Below are positions 1-7,482 of a DNA stretch of 64,000 bases, piece after piece. The position numbers and the translations under genes are program-made. Source of the DNA: Lachnospiraceae bacterium (lineage in GTDB: Bacteria; Bacillota; Clostridia; Lachnospirales; Lachnospiraceae); contig CAJTDN010000007.1 of NCBI GenBank assembly GCA_910574865.1, forward strand, positions 1 to 64,000. The letters are read 5' to 3'. Position 1 is the stretch's first letter, and every line of letters begins with the position of its first letter. The notes under the pieces were generated by a model. The model did no database searches, was not told the origin of the DNA, and worked only from the letters and a program-made list of their open reading frames with translations.

Positions 1-1
1 A

Positions 2-1602
2 ACTCAAACTTCGCACATAGATTTTAGCTATGCACCTTGAAAATTCAATATCTGGCAATGATTCAATTATCAAAGAACAGCCTTTTGGAACACTATGCTG
101 CTACTAATTGGGATTGTAGCAGGGATGGTAAGGTGCTGATGAAAGTGTCAGCCAGTTCATCTATCTTTTCATCAACAAGATCACTGTGTTCCTCTAAAAG
201 TTTCCGGAACATTTGAAGCAACATTTGAAATGCCTGCATCCATGTGATGTCAGACATTTCATCTGAAAAGTACAGAAACAGTTCTCCAAGTGAGCGGTTG
301 TCGTTTGCTTCCCTGTTTTCGATGGACAGCATCATATACCTGGTAAAAACAACTGCCGTATGGGCGGTCATTGCATCAAAAGAAAGGCAATGCCATTCTT
401 TACTGAGCCTGAGATAGCTCTTGCAGACTTTGAAGAATACTTCGATATCCCAGCGTTTTCCATAAAGGCGAATGATTTCATCTTCACATAAAGATGTATC
501 TGTTGTGATGAGGCAGAGGTATTCCTTGCGCTTATTCCGATTGCGGACATATACAACCCTGGCCGGAATCGCTTCCCCGTCCTTGATGACTTCCACATCC
601 ACCGATAAGAGGTATCTGGAACGTCCCCTGCGTTTTGTGTTCCTCTTGTAGATATCAATAAGGGAAAGTTCTTCTCCTTTGTATCGGAAGAACATCTTTG
701 GGGTTTTCTTAATCATTCCAATCACTTCATGGCCAAGATTTTTTACAGCATGAAGCGATTTGGGAGAAGAAAACCAGCTGTCAAAGAGGACATATTTTGC
801 AGGAATCCCCACTGTTTTAGCGGCTTTCAGAAGTTCCAACATAGCTTCCGTCCCTTTGGTCATAGAAAGCTTGCGGCGCTTATAACCGACGGTTCTTTTA
901 TCGAGACTGACGGCTTCATTCACACGGTTTTTCTTATTATCCGTGGATAAAAGGATACTGTTGACCGGAAGAAACGTACTTCCGTCAGTCCATCCCAGGG
1001 TTAGCATACGGAACCCGAACTTATAGGCATGTTTTGCATGGTCGTAAGTTTTTGCAAGGAGTTCCACCTTCTTGGAGCGGTTTCTTTCAAACATAGAATC
1101 ATCAATGCAGAGAACATTTTCCCTGTCTGCATGATTCAATGGGACAACGGCATCCTTGATAATTCTTGATGCAAGTATCGTTGTGAACCTGATCCAGTTG
1201 ATCTGTGTTGATTTCATAAAGCGGTATACCGTATCTTTAGCAAAAGCCGGCGTATTTCTTCCCGACAGCAGATTCATGTACATGCTTCTGTTTGAAAAGA
1301 TCAGGAGAAACAGATACTGAAAAATCTGTGTCACAGGTGTACCTTTTTTATGATAAGCGCCCGCCGTTTTCAGTGCAGACGTCACATGGAATCTGGCAAA
1401 AAATCTTTTGATAGTTTTAGAAATCTGGTTATCATTCTGGTTGTCTTGTGTTATACTGTTATTCATAGCATGAGCCTCCGTTGGTATGTTGTTTCTGGAC
1501 AATTCAATTATACCAAAAACAGAGTGTTTCATGCTATTTTATTGCCAGTTTTTATTGGATTTTCAAGGTGCATAGGCGCTTATTCAAGTGCGAAGTTTGA
1601 GT
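2..1602 (-). mobile_element. IS4-type insertion sequence, complete, with terminal inverted repeats
   Basis: The two ends are imperfect inverted repeats of about 50 bp. The left end from base 2 begins ACTCAAACTTCGCAC, and the reverse complement of the right end from base 1602 begins with the same 15 bases. Both then share TATGCACCTTGAAAAT after a variable stretch. The single gene between them is a DDE transposase on the minus strand. The left flank is outside the window, so a target-site duplication cannot be checked. The element borders the AT-rich peptide-biosynthesis island and may mark one edge of transferred DNA. Confidence 0.93.
93..1466 (-). CDS. IS4-family DDE transposase
   Basis: This enzyme cuts and joins the insertion sequence through a DDE catalytic triad. 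Visible motifs are an IDDSM-type first aspartate, the second aspartate in LFDSWFSSP, and the IS4 signature Y-x2-R-x3-E-x6-K in YGKRWDIEVFFKVCK. The frame is open from base 1532, but the better start is the ATG at 1466, which has GGAGG eight bases upstream and gives 457 residues. That is normal for the family, and the frame is unbroken, so the element may be active. No second frame or frameshift signal is seen. Confidence 0.93.
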   Translation of the reverse strand: MNNSITQDNQNDNQISKTIKRFFARFHVTSALKTAGAYHKKGTPVTQIFQYLFLLIFSNRSMYMNLLSGRNTPAFAKDTVYRFMKSTQINWIRFTTILASRIIKDAVVPLNHADRENVLCIDDSMFERNRSKKVELLAKTYDHAKHAYKFGFRMLTLGWTDGSTFLPVNSILLSTDNKKNRVNEAVSLDKRTVGYKRRKLSMTKGTEAMLELLKAAKTVGIPAKYVLFDSWFSSPKSLHAVKNLGHEVIGMIKKTPKMFFRYKGEELSLIDIYKRNTKRRGRSRYLLSVDVEVIKDGEAIPARVVYVRNRNKRKEYLCLITTDTSLCEDEIIRLYGKRWDIEVFFKVCKSYLRLSKEWHCLSFDAMTAHTAVVFTRYMMLSIENREANDNRSLGELFLYFSDEMSDITWMQAFQMLLQMFRKLLEEHSDLVDEKIDELADTFISTLPSLLQSQLVAA

Positions 1603-1744
1603 AAATAAAATTTCCGAATATGATGTACATAAGGGCGGATATGATGTGTTTGGGCGAATATTTTGCTTGGATAGAGCTTTATAATAGATGTGCTGTTTAA
1701 TCAAACATCGTTCAAAAATCAACCCAAAATCGGAATATACGGGG

Positions 1745-2092
1745 TCAATCGTCATCCGAATCCGTCACTGGTTTTGTATCTATCAAAGCTTTTGCGGTGG
1801 CGAGAAGGACTTGAAGTTGCCCTTCATCACATCGGGTTAACAAGTGATTGATTTGCAGGTATGTATCGTTTGCCAGATTTTTGTTTGGGTAAATGACCGT
1901 ATCTGCCGACAAGTTGAAGTACCGTATAACCTTTTCGAAAACTTCGTAGCTTGGATTGTTCCGAAAACGTTCCAAATCCTTTAAATAGGATAAGGAAATG
2001 TCAAGTGTTTCGGCCAGTTCGGCTTGTGTGAGTTTCTTGTCCATCCGGGCATTTCGTAATACAATGCCAAATTGTTTGGGACGGTAAATCAT
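1745..2092 (-). CDS. XRE-family DNA-binding regulator
   Basis: This 115-residue protein has a Cro/C1-type helix-turn-helix at about residues 8-62 (LRNARMDKKLTQAELAETLD, then ISLSYLKDLE). The rest is a short helical tail ending in an acidic TDSDDD. The start has AAGGAG nine bases upstream. It is transcribed away from the peptide cluster that begins 390 bp downstream on the other strand, so it is a natural candidate for the cluster's local regulator. That role is inferred from position only. It could equally be a leftover from a mobile element, since it lies next to the insertion sequence. Confidence 0.85.
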   Translation of the reverse strand: MIYRPKQFGIVLRNARMDKKLTQAELAETLDISLSYLKDLERFRNNPSYEVFEKVIRYFNLSADTVIYPNKNLANDTYLQINHLLTRCDEGQLQVLLATAKALIDTKPVTDSDDD

Positions 2093-2481
2093 GGTTGTAA
2101 TCTCCTTGGTATTAGGCTTTATGCTTTTTTCGTTGTGTACTTATGTATACAAATGTATATAGGGTATACCGGCGGTTGTGAGATAGACATACAGTTTCTT
2201 CTATATTGTGGTTGTAAAGTGGAAGCTTCGATTTAACAAAAGCATCTGCCAATACATTATATAGGAATTAGCAGAAAATTCCAAATTATATTACAACATA
2301 AGTAACGGCATGAACAACATATATGAAAAATGATGATATTTGGGTCTGCTGTTATCCACATGATTATGATGATATTAATTAAAGAATGCGATTTTTCAAT
2401 ATTTCTAAAAGTATGGTGTAACCATATTGTGTTTTGAGGGAAACGATTTAATATATAAATATTGGGAAAGGAGATTCTACA
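2093..2481. promoter_or_regulatory. Divergent control region of the XRE gene and the peptide cluster
   Basis: This 389-base AT-rich intergenic stretch has no credible ORF. Next to the XRE gene (2134-2170) it has closely spaced GTATAC/GTATAT repeats ending in the palindrome GGTATACC, which looks like an autoregulatory operator. Nearer the cluster is the palindrome TATGGT-GTA-ACCATA (2412-2426). A direct repeat ATGATGATATT occurs near 2333 and 2367. Promoter-like AT-rich sequence (TATATAAAT) precedes the AAAGGAG site of the radical SAM gene. The assignments are by eye. Confidence 0.5.
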
Positions 2482-3921
2482 ATGAAAAGGTCGAAAGAAA
2501 ATGAAATTCCCTTTGTAAAATTATTTAGAACGCCAAACGCGAACTATATTTATGATGTTCCGCAAAGTTGCATGTTGGATGTCCAAGAAGATACATACCG
2601 TTATGTTGAAAGCTTGCAAAAGGGAAAGGAAGAGCTGGTAATTCCAGAAGAGTTTTTGGAATTGCAATCACAAGGCTATCTGAAAAGCGAGAGTCCGGTC
2701 AAGGAAATCAAACATCCGTACACGGATGTCGTGGGATTTCTTTTAGAACGTAAAATGTCTTTGATGACACTTCAATTGACGCAACAATGCAATTTTCGAT
2801 GTAAATATTGCGTATATTCGGAGGGAGCAAATGTTCGGCAGCGTTCACATTCGGACGGGACGATGAGTTTTGAGACGGCAAAAAAGGCTGTGGATTTTTT
2901 GTGGGAACATTCGGTTGAAAGTGAAAGGGTTTCGATTGGCTTTTATGGTGGGGAACCATTGTTGCAATTTCCGCTGGTACAAAAGATTGCCGAGTATAGC
3001 AAGAAGAGGTTCCGGGGCAAAGAAATATTTTTTTCGATGACCACGAACGGTTCATTACTTAATGAAGAAATCATGGATTTTTTAGAAGAGAACAATGTGA
3101 GTTTGTTAATCAGCCTGGATGGTCCCCGGGAGATTAATGATAAAAATAGGGTGTTTCGCGATGGAAGAGGAACTTTTGACGCGGTTGCTAGGAATCTCGA
3201 ATTGATGAAGAAGGAACATCCTGATTATTGGAAGAAGATTCGAATTAGCATGGTTGTGGACACGAATAACGATTTAGATGAGGTGGCAAAGGTTGTTTCT
3301 GCGTTAGGAATCGAAGCGGAATATCTAAAGCCGTCCTTGATTGATTGGGAATATGATGACATACCGGAGATAGTGTCAGATGAATATTATTGCAAACAAG
3401 AATATCATCGTTTTTTGGCCTACCTTGCGCATTGGAAGCGATATCCGATGGAAAAAGTTTCGCCCGTTTTGCAGGCAGTAATCGAAACCGCTATTGATAA
3501 GGTAGAGCAAATTTCACAAAAATCGCCTTTGATGGCGTATGATGCACCATCGGGGCCGTGCAGTCCGGGACAACTGCGATTATTGGTTGACATAGACGGT
3601 AATCTTTATCCTTGTGAGAGAGTGAGTGAGACATCATCAATTGCCCATATAGGTTCGCTGGATCAAGGATTTGACATTGAAAAAGTCAGGCGTTTTTTGA
3701 ATGCGAGTTGTGTAACTCGTGACGCATGTATACATTGTTGGTGTTTTCGGTTCTGTAATCAATGTGGGAAACGCGCGGATGCAGGCGGAGAAGAACTGAG
3801 TGCACATGCAAAATTAAAATACTGTGATGCGACAAAGCATGCTGCTATAATGGAAATCAAGAATTATCTTCTTCTGAATGAGATACCGGCGTACAATAAA
3901 GAGTTTATAAATAAAGGCTAA
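2482..3921 (+). CDS. Radical SAM/SPASM peptide maturase (Cys-rich peptide, CLI_3235-like)
   Basis: This is a predicted cytoplasmic radical S-adenosylmethionine enzyme that modifies the ribosomal precursor peptide encoded at 5410. Residues 1-90 resemble the small peptide-binding N-terminal region of such maturases. The radical SAM cluster motif is C103-x3-C107-x2-C110, followed by the GGEP-type motif FYGGEPL near 154. The C-terminal SPASM region is rich in cysteine (C360, C378, C410, C416, C419, C421, C425, C428, C448), enough for two auxiliary iron-sulfur clusters. SPASM enzymes of this layout often make thioether (sactipeptide or ranthipeptide) links at cysteines, so that is the likely chemistry, by inference. 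The gene has AAAGGAG before the ATG and begins the operon. Its product most resembles the family I recall as 'Cys-rich peptide radical SAM maturase, CLI_3235 family'. Confidence 0.9.
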   Translation: MKRSKENEIPFVKLFRTPNANYIYDVPQSCMLDVQEDTYRYVESLQKGKEELVIPEEFLELQSQGYLKSESPVKEIKHPYTDVVGFLLERKMSLMTLQLTQQCNFRCKYCVYSEGANVRQRSHSDGTMSFETAKKAVDFLWEHSVESERVSIGFYGGEPLLQFPLVQKIAEYSKKRFRGKEIFFSMTTNGSLLNEEIMDFLEENNVSLLISLDGPREINDKNRVFRDGRGTFDAVARNLELMKKEHPDYWKKIRISMVVDTNNDLDEVAKVVSALGIEAEYLKPSLIDWEYDDIPEIVSDEYYCKQEYHRFLAYLAHWKRYPMEKVSPVLQAVIETAIDKVEQISQKSPLMAYDAPSGPCSPGQLRLLVDIDGNLYPCERVSETSSIAHIGSLDQGFDIEKVRRFLNASCVTRDACIHCWCFRFCNQCGKRADAGGEELSAHAKLKYCDATKHAAIMEIKNYLLLNEIPAYNKEFINKG

Positions 3922-3931
3922 GGAGTCAGAA

Positions 3932-4996
3932 ATGAAAAACGCGATTATTTATCCGTATAATGCCACACTGCTTCCGATGATAAGGCACTTGGAAGAATTT
4001 CAAAATGAATATCAGATAAGTCAGGTGGTATCCTTTCCGGGGAGTGGGCTGACTGGAAAAGATGCGGGTTATGTTTGTAATCAACCGCATGTGGGGGTGG
4101 AGGTAAAAGATTCTTTGGACATGCAGACATCCTGGTCAACGCTGTTGTTGGATGGAACTTATCTAAAGAAGGAAGGTGTTGGAAGCGAACTGATTGAAGA
4201 TGCCGTACATAATCACAAAGAGATTTTATGTTTTGAAAGTGACGAGTTAAATATCCCGGCTTGGAGGAAAGAATTATATCGTCGTTTTTCTCTATCAGTA
4301 GTTAAGGGAGAGGTAGGGGAAGATGAAATAGAGGAAGTGGGTGTCGTGCATGAGAATCCTATTCCGGTTATCTTGGTTGGCGGTTTGGTAGAGCAAGCGG
4401 ATAGTTTGGAATTGGTATGCTTATTAACGACAATACTACGTCAAAAAGGGTTAAAGGTAGAGGTGATAACGGACAAGCCGATGTATCGTCTTTTGGGATT
4501 TCATGACGTATCCACTTTGTTTAGCGGGAGGTATTCTTCGCTTGAAATAATAGAAAGAATAAATAAGTATACGTACGTGCTACAACAAAAATTTGCGCCG
4601 GATGTCATCGTGGTACATGCGTTTGACGGCATGCTTCGATATAGCAATATCGTTCCGAACGGATATGGCATAAAAACATATATGGCATGTCAGGCCATAC
4701 CGCCAGATTATTGTTTTTGTTGTGTTCCATTTGAGATGAGCAGTCCCAAAATGATAAAGACGTTAAGTGATGATTTTGCATATCGTTACGGGACGCAAAT
4801 AACAGGTGTCCATGTCAGCAATATGATTATAGATTTCATGCAGGCAATCCAGGACAGAAAACTGACATTTTCCTATGTGGACATGAAGTTTATGTGGGAT
4901 TATATGGTGGAAAATGCCGAAGAAAGCGATGTTCCGATTTTTAACGCGATTATGCAGGAAGAAAAATTGAGAAAAACCGTCGATAACATGTTTTGA
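3932..4996 (+). CDS. Peptide maturation system protein (TIGR04066-like), function unknown
   Basis: This 354-residue protein starts 10 bases after the maturase stop, behind AAGGAG. I recognise it as the conserved partner of CLI_3235-type maturases (recalled as the TIGR04066 family), which has no established biochemical role. There is no signal peptide or clear membrane segment. The sequence splits into an N-terminal part (about 1-135) opening IIYPYNATLLP and a second alpha/beta part (about 145-354) opening VILVGG. The second part contains VEVITDKP and PDVIVVHAFDG, which recall a Rossmann or P-loop-like sheet but lack a GKT/S motif. Cysteines are few (CFCC around 270). Possible roles are a scaffold, a peptide chaperone or a second modifying enzyme. 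None can be chosen from sequence. Confidence 0.8.
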   Translation: MKNAIIYPYNATLLPMIRHLEEFQNEYQISQVVSFPGSGLTGKDAGYVCNQPHVGVEVKDSLDMQTSWSTLLLDGTYLKKEGVGSELIEDAVHNHKEILCFESDELNIPAWRKELYRRFSLSVVKGEVGEDEIEEVGVVHENPIPVILVGGLVEQADSLELVCLLTTILRQKGLKVEVITDKPMYRLLGFHDVSTLFSGRYSSLEIIERINKYTYVLQQKFAPDVIVVHAFDGMLRYSNIVPNGYGIKTYMACQAIPPDYCFCCVPFEMSSPKMIKTLSDDFAYRYGTQITGVHVSNMIIDFMQAIQDRKLTFSYVDMKFMWDYMVENAEESDVPIFNAIMQEEKLRKTVDNMF

Positions 4997-5025
4997 TAGT
5001 TTGAATATACTAGGAGTTTGGTAAA

Positions 5026-5304
5026 ATGGAAAAAGAAAAGAAAGCTATCGTTTGCGAAAAAATCGAAAAGATATTGTATACATCTTTTAAGGTTGATAGT
5101 AATGGTTTTTGTACAGAGAATCGTGCCAAAAGTTTGTTTTTACCACCATTTAATCTTGACGGAATCATGTTAGTATATCTTTTTGCCGAAGTTGAAAAGG
5201 TATTTCATATTAAAATAGAACCTGAATATCTTGAAAATTATGCGTTTACAACGATTGCCGGCATTGCCGACATTGTTTGCCAAATATGTCAGGATGAGCT
5301 TTGA
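5026..5304 (+). CDS. Acyl-carrier-related protein of the peptide maturation system, lacking the carrier serine
   Basis: This 92-residue protein has the helix pattern of an acyl carrier protein, ending FTTIAGIADIVCQI, which matches the last carrier helix. At the position of the phosphopantetheine-bearing DSL motif it reads NLDGIMLVYL: the serine is glycine (G46). It therefore cannot be primed in the usual way. Families recalled as 'peptide maturation system acyl carrier-related protein' occur beside CLI_3235 maturases. The gene lies 29 bases after its neighbour, behind an AGGAG site. A non-catalytic docking or adaptor role is inferred. Confidence 0.8.
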   Translation: MEKEKKAIVCEKIEKILYTSFKVDSNGFCTENRAKSLFLPPFNLDGIMLVYLFAEVEKVFHIKIEPEYLENYAFTTIAGIADIVCQICQDEL

Positions 5305-5409
5305 TGGTGGTGATATCATGGTCTAGTTGAGAGCGTATGGGGTTCGACGTGTTATCCGGCAAACTTTTAAACTCTCTTCTAAGATATAAAAAGGAAGGAG
5401 GTGTGTGGC

Positions 5410-5595
5410 ATGAAATTAAAGAAAACTGTATCTCAGCATACGGTGGAAGCTTATGCGGTTTGCTCTTGTTCTTATGCATTAAGATGTGATTGTACGTGTA
5501 ATTGTACCAGTTTATCAGGGGCAGATAGAGCGGAAAATGAGGCACCGGATAGAGCATGGAGTGCTGCGGGAAATGTCGCCAATGGCACCGTGTAG
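5410..5595 (+). CDS. Cys-rich ribosomal precursor peptide (Clo7bot-like)
   Basis: This is the likely substrate of the cluster. It is a 61-residue peptide with a leader (MKLKKTVSQHTVEAYAV), a core with six cysteines in 15 residues (C18, C20, C26, C28, C30, C32, spaced C-x-C-x5-C-x-C-x-C-x-C), and a cysteine-free hydrophilic tail of about 29 residues. The ATG at 5410 is preferred over an in-frame GTG at 5401 because AAGGAGG lies eight bases before it. TVEAY just before the cysteines matches what I recall of clostridial 'Clo7bot' precursors. The C-x-C pattern and the SPASM maturase suggest thioether cross-links. No double-glycine leader end is seen. The long tail is unusual and might be removed or be the mature segment. 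Confidence 0.85.
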   Translation: MKLKKTVSQHTVEAYAVCSCSYALRCDCTCNCTSLSGADRAENEAPDRAWSAAGNVANGTV

Positions 5596-5632
5596 AGCGA
5601 AGCAGGGTAGTAGGTAGAGAATTTGTTTTCGT

Positions 5633-5671
5633 ACCAGGGAGAGGCTTAAGAATGGCTTCTCTCTGGTTTTT
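5633..5671 (+). terminator. Intrinsic terminator between precursor and exporter genes
   Basis: ACCAGGGAGAGGC (5633-5645) pairs with GCTTCTCTCTGGT (5655-5667), including G-T wobbles, across a nine-base loop, and is followed by a run of T. It lies within the operon, 38 bases after the precursor stop. Partial termination here would make precursor RNA more abundant than exporter and protease RNA, a common arrangement in peptide natural-product operons. Confidence 0.75.
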
Positions 5672-5694
5672 GGCTTAAAGATGGAGATATATTC

Positions 5695-7479
5695 ATGAAG
5701 TTTGAGAAAATAAAAGAATTTGGCGGGAACGTAGGCTATTGTTTGAGATTATCCTGGCAAACCTCTCCGTTGTATACGTTTTTGCGAATTGTTTCGACGG
5801 TTGTGCCGTCTATGCTGGCGGTCGTGCTTTCCTATATAGGGAAGGATGTTCTGGACGTGTTGACAAGTGGTGATTCGCAACTGCAACGGCAAAGGTTTGT
5901 TTTATTGCTGGGCATGATGTGGATTGTAAATATTTCATTAGTCATTATGCGCAATATAAGCCAATATGTGCAAGTGGTTCAGGCGGATATATTGAACGCG
6001 AAATTGTCGCAAAAGATTATGGAGAAAACGTTGGGGATGGATTTGGAATATTTCGACAATTCGGAGTATTATGACGCGCTGATTCTGGCGACCCAGAATG
6101 TCCATGCCATTATGGAAACGATTTGGCACATATTGCAAATGCTGGCGACGATTGTCACGGTTTTTATCGTGTTGATTATCTTGTGCTTACAAAACTGGTT
6201 GTATGGCGTGATAAGTCTGGTCGCGTCCGTCCCGGCGGCGATGGCGTCCATTTGGTACACGAAAGCACTCTATGACCTGGACGTGGAGCAGATTAATAAT
6301 GAACGAAAAAAAGCATATATCCAGGCGATTACGCCAGAAAAAAATTATGCGGTAAATTTGCGGCTATATGATGCCACTTCATTTTTGATGAAAAAGTATA
6401 AAGATTTATGGAAATTGACATTTACCAAAAGGAAAACGGCGCTTCGGACACGCGGCATTTTAACCGGCATGTTGAATTGTCTGCCGGAAATTTCCATGAT
6501 AATCATAGCGTTGGACATAGGCAAAAAAATTTTCCTAAATCGAATGACCATCGGCGCGTATTCGTTATATACCGGGCTGGTCGGGCAGTTATGCGGTAAT
6601 TTTTATTCATTGACGACTTCCCTTGTTTCCGTGTATGATAATCAATTAAAAATACAAAGCATATGGAAGCTTGACGGGTTTCATAACCGCATCCTGGATG
6701 AGGGAGAGGAAGAATTAAAGGATATCCAAAATATTGAATTTCGCGATGTCTGTTTTTCTTATCCGGGAACGGATGTTTTAGTGTTGAAAAATATATGTTT
6801 TTCGGTAGAAAAGGGGGAACATATCGCGCTTGTCGGGGTAAACGGTTCCGGGAAATCCACGATTATCAAATTGCTTTTACGTTTTTATGAGCCGGATTTT
6901 GGGCAAATCGCCATAAATGGAAGAAATATTTGTGAATACACCCTGCAATCATTAAGAAAAGCGTTCTCTGTATATTTTCAGGAAGAACCGAACTATTGTT
7001 TTTCTCTGCGTGAAAATATAACCATTTCAGATACGGAACAACCATCGGACGATTTGGACGAGCGGGTTTGTGAGTTGTTAAAGCGGTTCGCGCCAGATGT
7101 TTTGAAAAAAGCGCCTCGTGGTTTGGATACCCAGCTTATGCGTTCTTTATCGTCTGACGGAATGGAATTATCAGGGGGACAACATCAAAAGGTCGCGCTG
7201 GTAAGGAGTTTTTACAGACGGCATACCTGCCTAGTTTTGGACGAGCCGTCCGCAAGTCTTGACCCGGAAGCGGAATATCGGTTGTTCGCGGCCTTGAAAA
7301 AGGAGGCGATGACTACGACGATATTCACTTCCCACCGGCTTGCCAATACCCGTCTGGCTGACCGAATCATTATTATTGAACATGGGGAAATCGTTGAAAC
7401 GGGAACCCATCAGGATTTGTTGGGGAAAGATTCCAGATATAAACAATTGTTTGAATATCAAAATACCCGTGACTTTTAG
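5695..7479 (+). CDS. ABC transporter, fused permease and ATPase (peptide exporter)
   Basis: This 594-residue half-transporter most likely forms a homodimer in the cytoplasmic membrane and exports the finished peptide. An N-terminal six-helix membrane domain (about 20-310) precedes an ATPase with Walker A GVNGSGKST (381-389), signature LSGGQ (about 492), Walker B CLVLDEP and the switch histidine in FTSHR. There is no N-terminal C39 cysteine protease domain, so leader removal must be done by another protein, plausibly the subtilase encoded next. The start has GGAG eight bases upstream. The next gene begins three bases after the stop. Confidence 0.93.
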   Translation: MKFEKIKEFGGNVGYCLRLSWQTSPLYTFLRIVSTVVPSMLAVVLSYIGKDVLDVLTSGDSQLQRQRFVLLLGMMWIVNISLVIMRNISQYVQVVQADILNAKLSQKIMEKTLGMDLEYFDNSEYYDALILATQNVHAIMETIWHILQMLATIVTVFIVLIILCLQNWLYGVISLVASVPAAMASIWYTKALYDLDVEQINNERKKAYIQAITPEKNYAVNLRLYDATSFLMKKYKDLWKLTFTKRKTALRTRGILTGMLNCLPEISMIIIALDIGKKIFLNRMTIGAYSLYTGLVGQLCGNFYSLTTSLVSVYDNQLKIQSIWKLDGFHNRILDEGEEELKDIQNIEFRDVCFSYPGTDVLVLKNICFSVEKGEHIALVGVNGSGKSTIIKLLLRFYEPDFGQIAINGRNICEYTLQSLRKAFSVYFQEEPNYCFSLRENITISDTEQPSDDLDERVCELLKRFAPDVLKKAPRGLDTQLMRSLSSDGMELSGGQHQKVALVRSFYRRHTCLVLDEPSASLDPEAEYRLFAALKKEAMTTTIFTSHRLANTRLADRIIIIEHGEIVETGTHQDLLGKDSRYKQLFEYQNTRDF

Positions 7480-7482
7480 GGG

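Noticed and set aside
5410-5595. Precursor as SCIFF peptide (six cysteines in forty-five residues)
   Set aside because: The cysteines are packed in 15 residues, the tail is long, and the neighbours (carrier-like protein, subtilase, unknown partner) differ from the SCIFF locus.
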